Positions 1 to 5,935 of a stretch of 11,883 nucleotides of DNA are shown here, one piece after another. The stretch lies in assembly GCA_002503885.1 (NCBI GenBank), contig DASQ01000070.1:1-11883 (forward strand). Direction: 5' to 3'. A program made the position numbers and the translations under genes. Source of the stretch: Methanoculleus marisnigri. Its GTDB lineage: Archaea > Halobacteriota > Methanomicrobia > Methanomicrobiales > Methanoculleaceae. The notes under the pieces are model-generated. The model had not been told where the DNA came from. It ran no database searches and saw only the letters and a program-made list of their open reading frames with translations. Position 1 is the stretch's first letter. The number at the start of each line of letters is the position of its first letter.

Positions 1-104
1 GGGCGGGGGGATCGCTGGACGAAGGGGCGCCGCTCCCATCCCCCCGCTTGCGCAGGGGGTCTTCCCGCTCTGCCCCGCGAGCCCGGCAGCGATAAATGAT
101 GAGG
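1..104. other. Left-edge sequence, no supportable gene
   Basis: This GC-rich stretch lies downstream of cofG. All three plus frames stay open for at least about 80 bases, and one minus frame is open from an ATG at 115 to the window edge. At this GC content and length an open frame means little, and none of the short translations is recognisable. It could hold the edge of a neighbouring gene, but nothing here shows which strand. Confidence 0.4.
41..59 (-). terminator. Short GC hairpin downstream of cofG
   Basis: CCCCCGC pairs with GCaGGGGG (one bulged A) around a 4-nt TTGC loop, about 45 bases past the cofG stop codon. It could stabilise or end the cofG transcript. No T-run follows on the minus strand and archaeal termination usually depends on T-rich tracts, so the role is weakly supported. 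Confidence 0.25.
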
Positions 105-1100
105 TTATGCACCATGACCCCGCCCTGACGCTGCGAGCCTGTCTGCAAGCTGCAGGATCAGGGGTTTTAACAGGGGGGAATACCACCCCTTCTCGATGTA
201 CTGCGGGTAGATGCAGAGCCGTTCGGAGAGGTCGGCGTCCCCGGCCACCCTCTTGAGTTCTTCGAGTTGCGGCCAGGGGTGTTCGGGGTTGACGTAGTCG
301 ATGGTGAGCGGGGAGACCCCACCGAGGTCGTCCACGCCGCACCCGACAAGGTGGGTCGCGTCCGTGAGGTTCGGGGGTATCTGCACTGCGACATCTGCCG
401 GGAGGACCTCCCGGGCGAGGGTTATCGTCGCACAGATCTCGCTCGTGTCGGGAACCGGTGCATCTTCCATCGGTGTCGCCGGCTTCGGGCAGAAGTTCTG
501 CACGATCACCTCCTGGATATGGCCGAACCGTCGGTGGAGGTCCCGGATGACCTGGAGCGACTCCTCGCGATCCTCCATCGTTTCGCCGATTCCGACCAGG
601 ATGCCGGTCGTGAACGGTATCGAGAGTCTGCCGGCGTTCTCGATCATCTCGATCCGGACCGCCGGATCTTTTCCGGGAGAGTCCCTGTGTGCGGCGACGT
701 CGGCGGTCGTCTCAAGCATCAGCCCCATGCTCGCGTTCACCTCGCGGAGCCGGTCGAGTTCTTCATAGGTGAGGATGCCGGCGTTGGTGTGCGGCAGGAG
801 CCCCCGTTCGATGGCGGCAAGAGAGAGGTCGTAGACGTAGTCGAGGATGTCCGCGTAGCCGATCCGATCGAGCAGGGCGGCAAACCCGGGCACTGCGCCG
901 GGCCGCTCCCCGAAGGTGAAGAGCGCCTCCGTGCAGCCAAGGTCGGCACTTGCTTCCAGGGTCCGGATCGCTTCGCCGGGAGGCATGATGCACCCCTCCC
1001 GTGCCGGCGTCCGGAAACAGCAGTAGCCGCAACGATTTGCACAGACTGTTGTCAGGGGGAGGAATGCGTTCCTTGAAAAGGTGATCACGCGGCGGTGCAT
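105..1100 (-). CDS. cofG: 7,8-didemethyl-8-hydroxy-5-deazariboflavin (FO) synthase subunit 1, CofG
   Basis: This is a radical SAM enzyme. With CofH it joins tyrosine-derived 4-hydroxybenzyl chemistry to 5-amino-6-ribitylaminouracil to make FO, the chromophore of coenzyme F420. The translation (331 aa from this start) has the [4Fe-4S]-binding CxxxCxxC motif at residues 20-27 (CANRCGYC), preceded by SRNAFLPLTTV, as is typical of CofG. Further on are the radical-SAM barrel segments TNAGILTYEEL and GILVGIGET, and the CofG-like VQNFCPKPATPM. I chose the ATG at 1100, giving MHRRVITFSRN. The frame runs upstream only to a GTG at 1124, which adds eight residues not expected in the family. Neither start has a clear ribosome site. 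A weak TATA-like CTAAAG lies about 30 bases upstream of the ATG, so the mRNA may be nearly leaderless. The partner cofH is not in the window. cofC diverges from it and cofE lies close by, which supports an F420 locus. Confidence 0.95.
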   Translation of the reverse strand: MHRRVITFSRNAFLPLTTVCANRCGYCCFRTPAREGCIMPPGEAIRTLEASADLGCTEALFTFGERPGAVPGFAALLDRIGYADILDYVYDLSLAAIERGLLPHTNAGILTYEELDRLREVNASMGLMLETTADVAAHRDSPGKDPAVRIEMIENAGRLSIPFTTGILVGIGETMEDREESLQVIRDLHRRFGHIQEVIVQNFCPKPATPMEDAPVPDTSEICATITLAREVLPADVAVQIPPNLTDATHLVGCGVDDLGGVSPLTIDYVNPEHPWPQLEELKRVAGDADLSERLCIYPQYIEKGWYSPLLKPLILQLADRLAASGRGHGA

Positions 1101-1134
1101 GAGTATATGTCGGCACTCTCTCACATGAACTTTA

Positions 1135-1149
1135 GGGAACGACGTTCCC
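1135..1149. repeat. 15-bp palindrome GGGAACG-A-CGTTCCC
   Basis: Perfect 7-bp inverted repeat around one central base, 35 to 49 bases upstream of the cofG ATG. It overlaps or abuts the likely cofG promoter. It could be a dimeric regulator's operator or part of the hairpin-rich repeat that continues to 1186. Confidence 0.5.
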
Positions 1150-1167
1150 GAAGGGCATGGAGTTTGA

Positions 1168-1186
1168 GAAAACGCGAAGCGTTTTC
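1168..1186. repeat. Perfect 8-bp inverted repeat GAAAACGC-GAA-GCGTTTTC
   Basis: The arms are perfect with a GAA spacer, so either strand could form a tight hairpin. Together with the nearby palindrome and the repeat-like tail to about 1300, it suggests a dispersed intergenic repeat rather than a gene. On the minus strand it would lie upstream of the predicted cofG start, not in the message. Confidence 0.5.
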
Positions 1187-1427
1187 GAGCAGCGACGGGC
1201 CGAAGGTGCGGGGCCGGAGTTCGGGCACTGCCAGGTGTGAGGAACGGTACATGCGAAGAATGAGGTTCTTCGAGGACACAAAAACGCGAAGGAAGGTTCT
1301 ATACAGGTGGGTTCTCTACGATGCCTCCATAAATGCCCGGTTGCCGCCGGGGAATGCGATATGACAGGATAAGCAGCTTTCGATTTGACCCGCCCGGGGT
1401 TCTCCGGCGCACATCCATAACGATGCC

Positions 1428-1436
1428 TTTTTGATA
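1428..1436 (+). promoter_or_regulatory. TATA-like promoter element of cofC
   Basis: TTTTTGATA is centred about 27 bases upstream of the cofC ATG. In archaea transcription starts about 25 bases from the TATA centre, so the start would fall almost on the ATG. No Shine-Dalgarno sequence lies before that ATG. Both facts fit a leaderless cofC mRNA. Confidence 0.5.
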
Positions 1437-1458
1437 CTGCCCTGACAACGGTTTCACA

Positions 1459-2106
1459 ATGTACTTTCACGCGCTCATCCCCTTTAAGCCAGTAAACCCC
1501 AAGACGCGCCTCTCCTGCATCCTCAACCAGGAGGAGCGGGAGGCGTTCGCCCGGGCGATGCTTGAAGACGTGATCGCCTCCGTGCTGAAGTCCGGGTGCA
1601 GTGCCACCCTGCTCTGCACCCACCCCTTCAAACACGAGAATGCGCTCATTGCCGTCAGGAAGGAGTCACTCAACGAAGCGATCAACTGGGCGCTCGGGCA
1701 GTTTCACTGTCCGGCGCTCATCATCATGGCTGACCTTCCCCTGGTGACGGCCGGGGATATCCAGCGGCTGATCCGCACCGAGAAGGATATGGCCATCGTG
1801 CCGGGCCGGGGCGGCGGGACGAACGTCATATTCTTAAAGAAGCCGAAATGCTTCCACGCTGACTTCTATGGCGCAAGTTTCCTCGACCACATGCGGATCG
1901 CAGGAGATTGCGGCTTCTCCGTCGAGGTGATCGACTCATTCCGGATGTCGACCGATGTCGACGAGAAGGAAGACCTGGTTGAGATACTCATCCACGGAAA
2001 AGGGAGAAAGAGCAGGGAATACCTGGAGAGTTCAGGGTTTTCCCTTGCCATCGACGAGAAGGGACGGGTCGGTGTGGAGCGCGACGCCCATGAAGAGACA
2101 CTCTGA
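1459..2106 (+). CDS. cofC: 2-phospho-L-lactate guanylyltransferase CofC
   Basis: CofC transfers GMP from GTP to 2-phospho-L-lactate, giving lactyl-2-diphospho-5'-guanosine, which CofD then joins to FO to form F420-0. The 215-aa protein is close to the family's usual 210-225. It has the nucleotidyltransferase fold signature: LIPFKPVNPKTRLS at the N-terminus (KTRLS is the phosphate-binding part), EEREAFARAMLEDV after it, ALIIMADLPLV as the metal-binding MADLP segment near residue 94, and the GGGTNVIFL segment near residue 120. The tail SREYLESSGF is CofC-like too. The ATG at 1459 lacks a ribosome site but sits where a leaderless transcript would begin. The last 75 bp overlap the 3' end of cofE on the other strand. 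Confidence 0.95.
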   Translation: MYFHALIPFKPVNPKTRLSCILNQEEREAFARAMLEDVIASVLKSGCSATLLCTHPFKHENALIAVRKESLNEAINWALGQFHCPALIIMADLPLVTAGDIQRLIRTEKDMAIVPGRGGGTNVIFLKKPKCFHADFYGASFLDHMRIAGDCGFSVEVIDSFRMSTDVDEKEDLVEILIHGKGRKSREYLESSGFSLAIDEKGRVGVERDAHEETL

Positions 2107-2838
2107 AGCATTGATCGTGGCGACCCCGGCGTAGTCGCCGACAGGAAGCCCGATCCCCCGCACCACGGCTGCGGGGACGCACTCGTCTGTCTCCCCCATC
2201 ACCAGTTCGGCTGCTGATGCGATGCAGTCCGCCACCGCCCGCTGGGTGACCTCGAGTTCACGGCCGAAGAGATCTTTTTTCCCGCGCTCGTCAAGCACCG
2301 AGGGGATGCCGGAGCACCCGATGGCGACCCCGCTGCACCCGAGCCGCATCGCGTGCGTCCTCGAGTCGATGACGATGACGCCGACGTCGGCCCCCGCCAG
2401 TTCAGCAATCGCGGCACGTATCCGTGCAGCGGATGCATCCGGGTCGGCGGGAAGGAGGACGAGGGAGCCGGGCGGGGCATTGGAGGCGTCGATCCCTGCG
2501 TTCGGGAGGAGTGTCCCGTTCTTCATGCAGAGCAGGAACCCCGGGATGCCCCCGACGACCCGGTCGCTCTCCCGGAGCACCACCTCGACATGGCGAGGGT
2601 CCATATGGTATTCTTCAGCGAGCCGGAGGGCTTTTGCCGACGGCTCGATATCAGCCAGTCTCGCGATCCGGCCTTCGGCGGTGGCCACGGCCGACTCTGC
2701 AACGACCACGACATCCCCCGCCTGGAAGCCGCGGCATTCTGAGTTTGCTGCGGCCGCGAGGATGTGGGTTGTCATATCGTCGCCGGCCCGGACCAGCGGG
2801 GTCGCAAGGCCGTATACATGGAATGATGGTGTCGTCAT
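2032..2838 (-). CDS. cofE: Coenzyme F420-0:L-glutamate ligase CofE
   Basis: CofE is a GTP-dependent, metal-requiring ligase that adds one and then a second (gamma-linked) L-glutamate to F420-0. The 268-aa protein shows family blocks in order: AGDDMTTHILAAAA, GDVVVVAESAVATAEGRI, PNAGIDASN, GVAIGCSGI, KKDLFGRELEVTQRAVAD and AAELVMGETDECVPAAVVRG. It is about 20 residues longer than the 249-aa CofE proteins I remember. Where those have a DT/DS-x-GR-x-x-R segment, this one reads DSRTHAMRLG, so the GR pair is replaced. The ATG sits in a 4-bp ATGA overlap with the folP stop, which makes it the last gene of a glyA-folD-folP-cofE operon. Its last 75 bp are antisense to the end of cofC. Confidence 0.93.
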   Translation of the reverse strand: MTTPSFHVYGLATPLVRAGDDMTTHILAAAANSECRGFQAGDVVVVAESAVATAEGRIARLADIEPSAKALRLAEEYHMDPRHVEVVLRESDRVVGGIPGFLLCMKNGTLLPNAGIDASNAPPGSLVLLPADPDASAARIRAAIAELAGADVGVIVIDSRTHAMRLGCSGVAIGCSGIPSVLDERGKKDLFGRELEVTQRAVADCIASAAELVMGETDECVPAAVVRGIGLPVGDYAGVATINASECLFMGVALHTDPSLLVDGKGKP

Positions 2839-3650
2839 GCTTGCCTCATCTTCTCATAAACCCGCAGGAGGTCGGCGGTCTCCCCGACATCGTGGCTCCG
2901 CACCATGGCCGCTCCCGCGGTAACAAGCATCATCGTGAGCGCGAGGGTGCCTGCGAGCCGGTCTTCGGGAGCTCTCCCGAGCAGATCCCCGATGAACGTC
3001 TTTCTGGAGATCGCGGCGAGCACCGGACGTCCGAAGGCCGAGAACGATCCGAAGTTCCGGCAGAGTTCCCAGTCGTCCTCGCTCGTCCGCTCCGGGACCC
3101 ATCTCCCGACTGCGGGGTCGAGGACGTATTCGTCGATCTCAAGGCGGGCGCACCGGTTCACGACCGCCGCGAGTGCCTCCCGCGTTGCGGCAAGGCCGAC
3201 GGCGTCCCCGGGCTCCTTGAAACTCGCCATCGCGAATACCGGCAGCCCCGAGTCGGCGACTGCCCGCGCGTACCGCTCGTCGGCAAGGCCGGCAATGTCA
3301 TTCACCGCATGGATCTCGTGGCGGAGGCAGACCTCGAGCACCTCCAGGTGCCGGGTATCCACCGAGAGGGTGATCCCGGTCCCGTCAAGTTCCGAGAGGG
3401 CCGCATCCACCCGTTTCGCTTCTTCCGCGACGGTGATGTGAGGAGAGCCCGGGGCCGTGCTCCGCGCGCCGAGGTCGATCATATCGGCGCCCGAATCAAG
3501 CATGGCCATAGCCCGGTCATAGACTCCTCCGGCCGGGGTGTAGGAGCCCCGGTAGAACGACTCGGGGCTGCAGTTGATGATACCCATCAGGCGGACCGGA
3601 GCGTCGCCGCCGACCCGGAGGCGGTTTATGGTGCAGTGTTGTTGTAGCAT
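2835..3650 (-). CDS. folP: Dihydropteroate synthase family protein
   Basis: A pterin-binding TIM-barrel enzyme. In the folate pathway this family condenses hydroxymethyl-dihydropterin pyrophosphate with p-aminobenzoate. In methanogens related proteins are thought to serve methanopterin synthesis with a ribofuranosyl-aminobenzene substrate. The 271 residues show MGIINCSPESF (residue 22 on, metal/pyrophosphate loop), GADMIDLGARSTAPG, LSVDTRH, NDIAG, AISRKTFIG (SRK at 215-217) and RSHDV (R251). The usual bacterial DPGxGFxK block is replaced by DPAVGRWVPERT, so the exact acceptor is uncertain. The ATG start lies 25 bp inside folD, and the stop overlaps cofE by 4 bp. Pairing with folD and glyA favours a folate role, but this is inference, and the symbol is a family-level label. 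Confidence 0.82.
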   Translation of the reverse strand: MLQQHCTINRLRVGGDAPVRLMGIINCSPESFYRGSYTPAGGVYDRAMAMLDSGADMIDLGARSTAPGSPHITVAEEAKRVDAALSELDGTGITLSVDTRHLEVLEVCLRHEIHAVNDIAGLADERYARAVADSGLPVFAMASFKEPGDAVGLAATREALAAVVNRCARLEIDEYVLDPAVGRWVPERTSEDDWELCRNFGSFSAFGRPVLAAISRKTFIGDLLGRAPEDRLAGTLALTMMLVTAGAAMVRSHDVGETADLLRVYEKMRQA

Positions 3651-4477
3651 GTCCTCAACTTGGCCGCCCGGAAGGTGTTCTCCATCAGCGTCGCGATGGT
3701 CATGGGGCCGACGCCTCCGGGGACCGGGGTTATCGCTCCCGCCCGCTCTTTCACCGCGTCGAAATCGACGTCGCCGCAGAGTTTACCCTGCTCGTCGTAG
3801 TTGATCCCGACGTCGATGACCGTCGCGCCTTCCTTCACCATCTCCGGTCCGACAAACTTCGCTCTTCCGACCGCGCTGATGAGGATATCGGCGCTTCGCA
3901 TCTCGTCCTCGAGGTTCTTCGTCTTCGAGTGGCAGATGGTGACGGTTGCGTCGGCGTTCAGGAGCAGGACGGCCATGGGCCTGCCCACGTCGATGCTCCG
4001 GCCGACGACGACCGCCCGCTGTCCTGCGGTCGGGATTTTATACTCCTCGAGGATCGTCATGATCCCCTGCGGGGTGCAGGGAGCAAAGACCGGGTTCCCG
4101 GCAAGAAGCCTGCCGAGGTTGCAGGGGTGGAACCCGTCCACGTCCTTTCCGGGCGCGACCGCATCGATGACGCGGGTGGTGTCTATCCGGGACGGGAGCG
4201 GCAGCTGGACCAGGATACCGTTGATATCAGGGTCGTTGTTGAGACGGGTGACCGCCTCGAGCACCCGCTCGGTGGAGGCATCCTCCGGGAGTTCGATGCC
4301 GACCGATCCAATCCCGACCCGCTCGCATGCCCGGTGCTTCATGCGGACATAGAGTTTCGAGCCGGGATCTTCGCCCACGATGATGGTTGCAAGGCGCGGG
4401 TAGAGCCCGGACTCTTCTATCTCCTCTTTGAGGAGTTCAAGCCTCTTCTCCGAGACTGCTTTGCCGTCGAGTATCAT
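3626..4477 (-). CDS. folD: Bifunctional methylenetetrahydrofolate dehydrogenase / methenyltetrahydrofolate cyclohydrolase FolD
   Basis: FolD interconverts methylene-, methenyl- and formyl-tetrahydrofolate with NAD(P) and supplies one-carbon units to purine and related synthesis in the cytoplasm. At 283 aa it is full length. Visible signatures are YVRMK (residues 43-47, with the catalytic Y and K), GILVQLPLP, PGKDVDGFHP, PCTPQGI, the dinucleotide-binding VVGRSIDVGRP, ILISAVGRAKF, GATVIDVGIN and the C-terminal TPVPGGVGPMTIATLMENT. The ATG overlaps the glyA stop as ATGA, with no separate ribosome site, pointing to coupled translation. The sequence looks canonical and intact. In a methanogen it implies that tetrahydrofolate is used alongside the methanopterin-type carrier. 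Confidence 0.96.
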   Translation of the reverse strand: MILDGKAVSEKRLELLKEEIEESGLYPRLATIIVGEDPGSKLYVRMKHRACERVGIGSVGIELPEDASTERVLEAVTRLNNDPDINGILVQLPLPSRIDTTRVIDAVAPGKDVDGFHPCNLGRLLAGNPVFAPCTPQGIMTILEEYKIPTAGQRAVVVGRSIDVGRPMAVLLLNADATVTICHSKTKNLEDEMRSADILISAVGRAKFVGPEMVKEGATVIDVGINYDEQGKLCGDVDFDAVKERAGAITPVPGGVGPMTIATLMENTFRAAKLRTCYNNTAP

Positions 4478-5745
4478 GCTACTTCAGGGTGAAGGGGATA
4501 CTTGCTCGCCAGAGCAATAACCTCTTCTCTCACTTCGGTGATCGCCTTCTTGGAGGTCTTGTCCCTGGCAATGTCCTTGACCACCCGGCCGATCCAGTGG
4601 CCGATCTGCTTCATCTCCTCCTCTTTCATGCCGCGGGAGGTGACGGCAGGGGTGCCGATCCGCAGACCGCTCGTCACGAAGGGACTGAGCTGTTCGCGGG
4701 GGATGGTGTTCTTGTTCACGGTGATGCCCGCCTCGCCGAGCGCGACCTCGGCCGCAAGGCCCGTGAGGTGCTCGCCGTTTGCGGAGATTCCGGTCAGGTC
4801 GAGCAGGATGAGGTGGTTGTCGGTGCCGCCGGAGACGAGGTCGAGCCCTTCCTGGCTGAGGACATCGGCCATAGTCTGTGCGTTCCTGACGACCTGTCCG
4901 CAGTAGTCCTTATACGCTGGGGTCAGCGCTTCCTTGAAGCAGACCGCCTTTGCGGCGATGGTGTGCATCAGCGGACCGCCCTGCATGCCCGGGAAGATGG
5001 ACTTGTCGATGGCGGCAGCATCCTCTTTGCTGCACATGATGGCGCCGCCGCGGGGGCCGCGCAGGGTCTTGTGCGTCGTTGTCGTCACGATGTCGACGAC
5101 GCCGACCGGGGAGTTGTGGTAGCCGGTCGCGCAGAGTCCGGCGATGTGGGCGATGTCGGCCATGCACCGCGCGCCGACGGTATCGGCGACTTCCTGGAAC
5201 GCTTTGAAATCGATCTCGCGGGGGTAGGCGCTTGCACCGCAGACGATCATCTGTGGTTTGACGATCCGCGCTATCTCCTCGATGGCCGCGTAGTCGAGCG
5301 TCTCGGACTCGGAGTCGACGCCGTAGTGGAAGATGGAGTACCAGCGCCCGGTGATGTTGACCGGCGAGCCGTGGGAGAGGTGACCGCCCTGGGTGAGGCT
5401 CTGGCTCATGATCCTGTCCTTGTAGCCGAGGTAGGCAAAGTAGACCGCCTGGTTTGCCTGGCTCCCCGAGTGCGGCTGGACGTTTGCGTGCTCTGCCCTG
5501 AAGAGCTGACACATCCGGTCGCGCGCCAGGTTCTCCACGACGTCATGGAACTCGCAACCGCCGTAGTAGCGCTTGCCGGGATATCCCTCGGCGTACTTAT
5601 TGGTCATGATAGAACCCATCGCCTCAAGAACCGCCTTGCTGACGACATTCTCGGAGGCAATCAATTCCAACCCATTGATCTGCCGCAGGCGCTCTTTCTC
5701 GATGAGACCCGCGACTTCTGGATCGAAGTTTGCCAGACTAGACAT
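4474..5745 (-). CDS. glyA: Serine hydroxymethyltransferase GlyA
   Basis: A PLP enzyme that splits serine into glycine and a one-carbon unit passed to a tetrahydropterin. The 423-aa length matches bacterial-type SHMT. Motifs in order: LELIASENVVS near the N-terminus, NKYAEGYPGKRYYGGCE, VQPHSGSQAN, GGHLSHG, ADIAHIAGL, and VTTTTHKTLRGPRGG with the PLP lysine at K226; SGLRIGTPAVTSRG lies near the C-terminus. It opens the leftward operon and is the only gene there with a clear promoter. With folD behind it, the likely carrier is tetrahydrofolate, though archaeal SHMTs can use methanopterin-type carriers, and sequence alone does not settle this. The ATG at 5745 has no good Shine-Dalgarno site. Confidence 0.96.
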   Translation of the reverse strand: MSSLANFDPEVAGLIEKERLRQINGLELIASENVVSKAVLEAMGSIMTNKYAEGYPGKRYYGGCEFHDVVENLARDRMCQLFRAEHANVQPHSGSQANQAVYFAYLGYKDRIMSQSLTQGGHLSHGSPVNITGRWYSIFHYGVDSESETLDYAAIEEIARIVKPQMIVCGASAYPREIDFKAFQEVADTVGARCMADIAHIAGLCATGYHNSPVGVVDIVTTTTHKTLRGPRGGAIMCSKEDAAAIDKSIFPGMQGGPLMHTIAAKAVCFKEALTPAYKDYCGQVVRNAQTMADVLSQEGLDLVSGGTDNHLILLDLTGISANGEHLTGLAAEVALGEAGITVNKNTIPREQLSPFVTSGLRIGTPAVTSRGMKEEEMKQIGHWIGRVVKDIARDKTSKKAITEVREEVIALASKYPLHPEVA

Positions 5746-5782
5746 GCTGAAAAGGGTTACTTTAGTGAGGTAATATTCTTTC

Positions 5783-5789
5783 TTTTATA
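5783..5789 (-). promoter_or_regulatory. TATA box of the glyA operon
   Basis: Read on the minus strand, TATAAAA followed by GAAAG lies about 40 bases upstream of the glyA ATG. Transcription would start near 5760, giving a short leader of about 15 bases. No other strong TATA element is visible before folD, folP or cofE, so this probably drives all four genes. Confidence 0.6.
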
Positions 5790-5859
5790 CGTGGTTGTCG
5801 ATGACGGCCGCATCTGTGGCAACTGCTGTTTATTTCCCTGCCGCATCCCGGATAAAATG

Positions 5860-5910
5860 TAATAATTCTTCATTCGGGGAATCTATAATAATATTATTAC
5901 GTAATTATTA
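5860..5910. promoter_or_regulatory. AT-rich palindrome cluster upstream of the coiled-coil/smc operon
   Basis: A sharply AT-rich island in GC-rich surroundings. It contains the perfect 14-bp palindrome TAATAATATTATTA (5886-5899), the overlapping 10-bp palindrome ATTACGTAAT (5896-5905), and an outer inverted pair TAATAATT (5860-5867) with AATTATTA (5903-5910). CTATAATAA at about 5883-5891 can serve as TATA box for the gene starting at 5936. The nested symmetry suggests an operator for a dimeric regulator, but promoter AT-richness alone could produce some of it. Confidence 0.45.
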
Positions 5911-5935
5911 TCAAGGATTAATTTGAGGGAGAGTC

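Larger units (their letters stand above)
1101..1458. other. 358-bp divergent intergenic region between cofG and cofC
   Basis: The gap separates the divergent cofG and cofC starts. It holds a 15-bp palindrome (1135-1149), an 8-bp-stem hairpin (1168-1186), the cofC TATA-like element near 1430 and the weak cofG promoter region. The block at about 1250-1300 reads through as FFEDTKTRRK or, one frame over, GHKNAKEG. This resembles low-complexity DTKxTK/NTKE peptides that arise when dispersed non-coding repeats are translated. I see no credible gene here. Confidence 0.5.

Noticed and set aside
1..115. Minus-strand frame from ATG 115 to the window edge, overlapping the cofG stop
   Set aside because: The 38 residues are low-complexity Arg/Gly/Ser/Pro and do not look like the start of CofH or any other protein I know.
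267..1076. Long plus-strand frame opposite cofG
   Set aside because: Mirror frame of a well-supported radical SAM gene in GC-rich DNA; no recognisable protein.
1101..1124. Longer cofG start (GTG at 1124)
   Set aside because: The eight extra residues are unlike the family, and the ATG at 1100 gives the usual N-terminus before the CxxxCxxC motif.
1095..1364. Plus-strand 89-codon open frame
   Set aside because: It overlaps the cofG start, has no ribosome site, is Arg/Ser-rich shadow-like sequence and runs through inverted repeats.
4489..5862. 457-codon plus-strand frame opposite glyA
   Set aside because: Its length comes from GC-rich codon bias on the other strand. The glyA translation is canonical throughout and this one resembles nothing.
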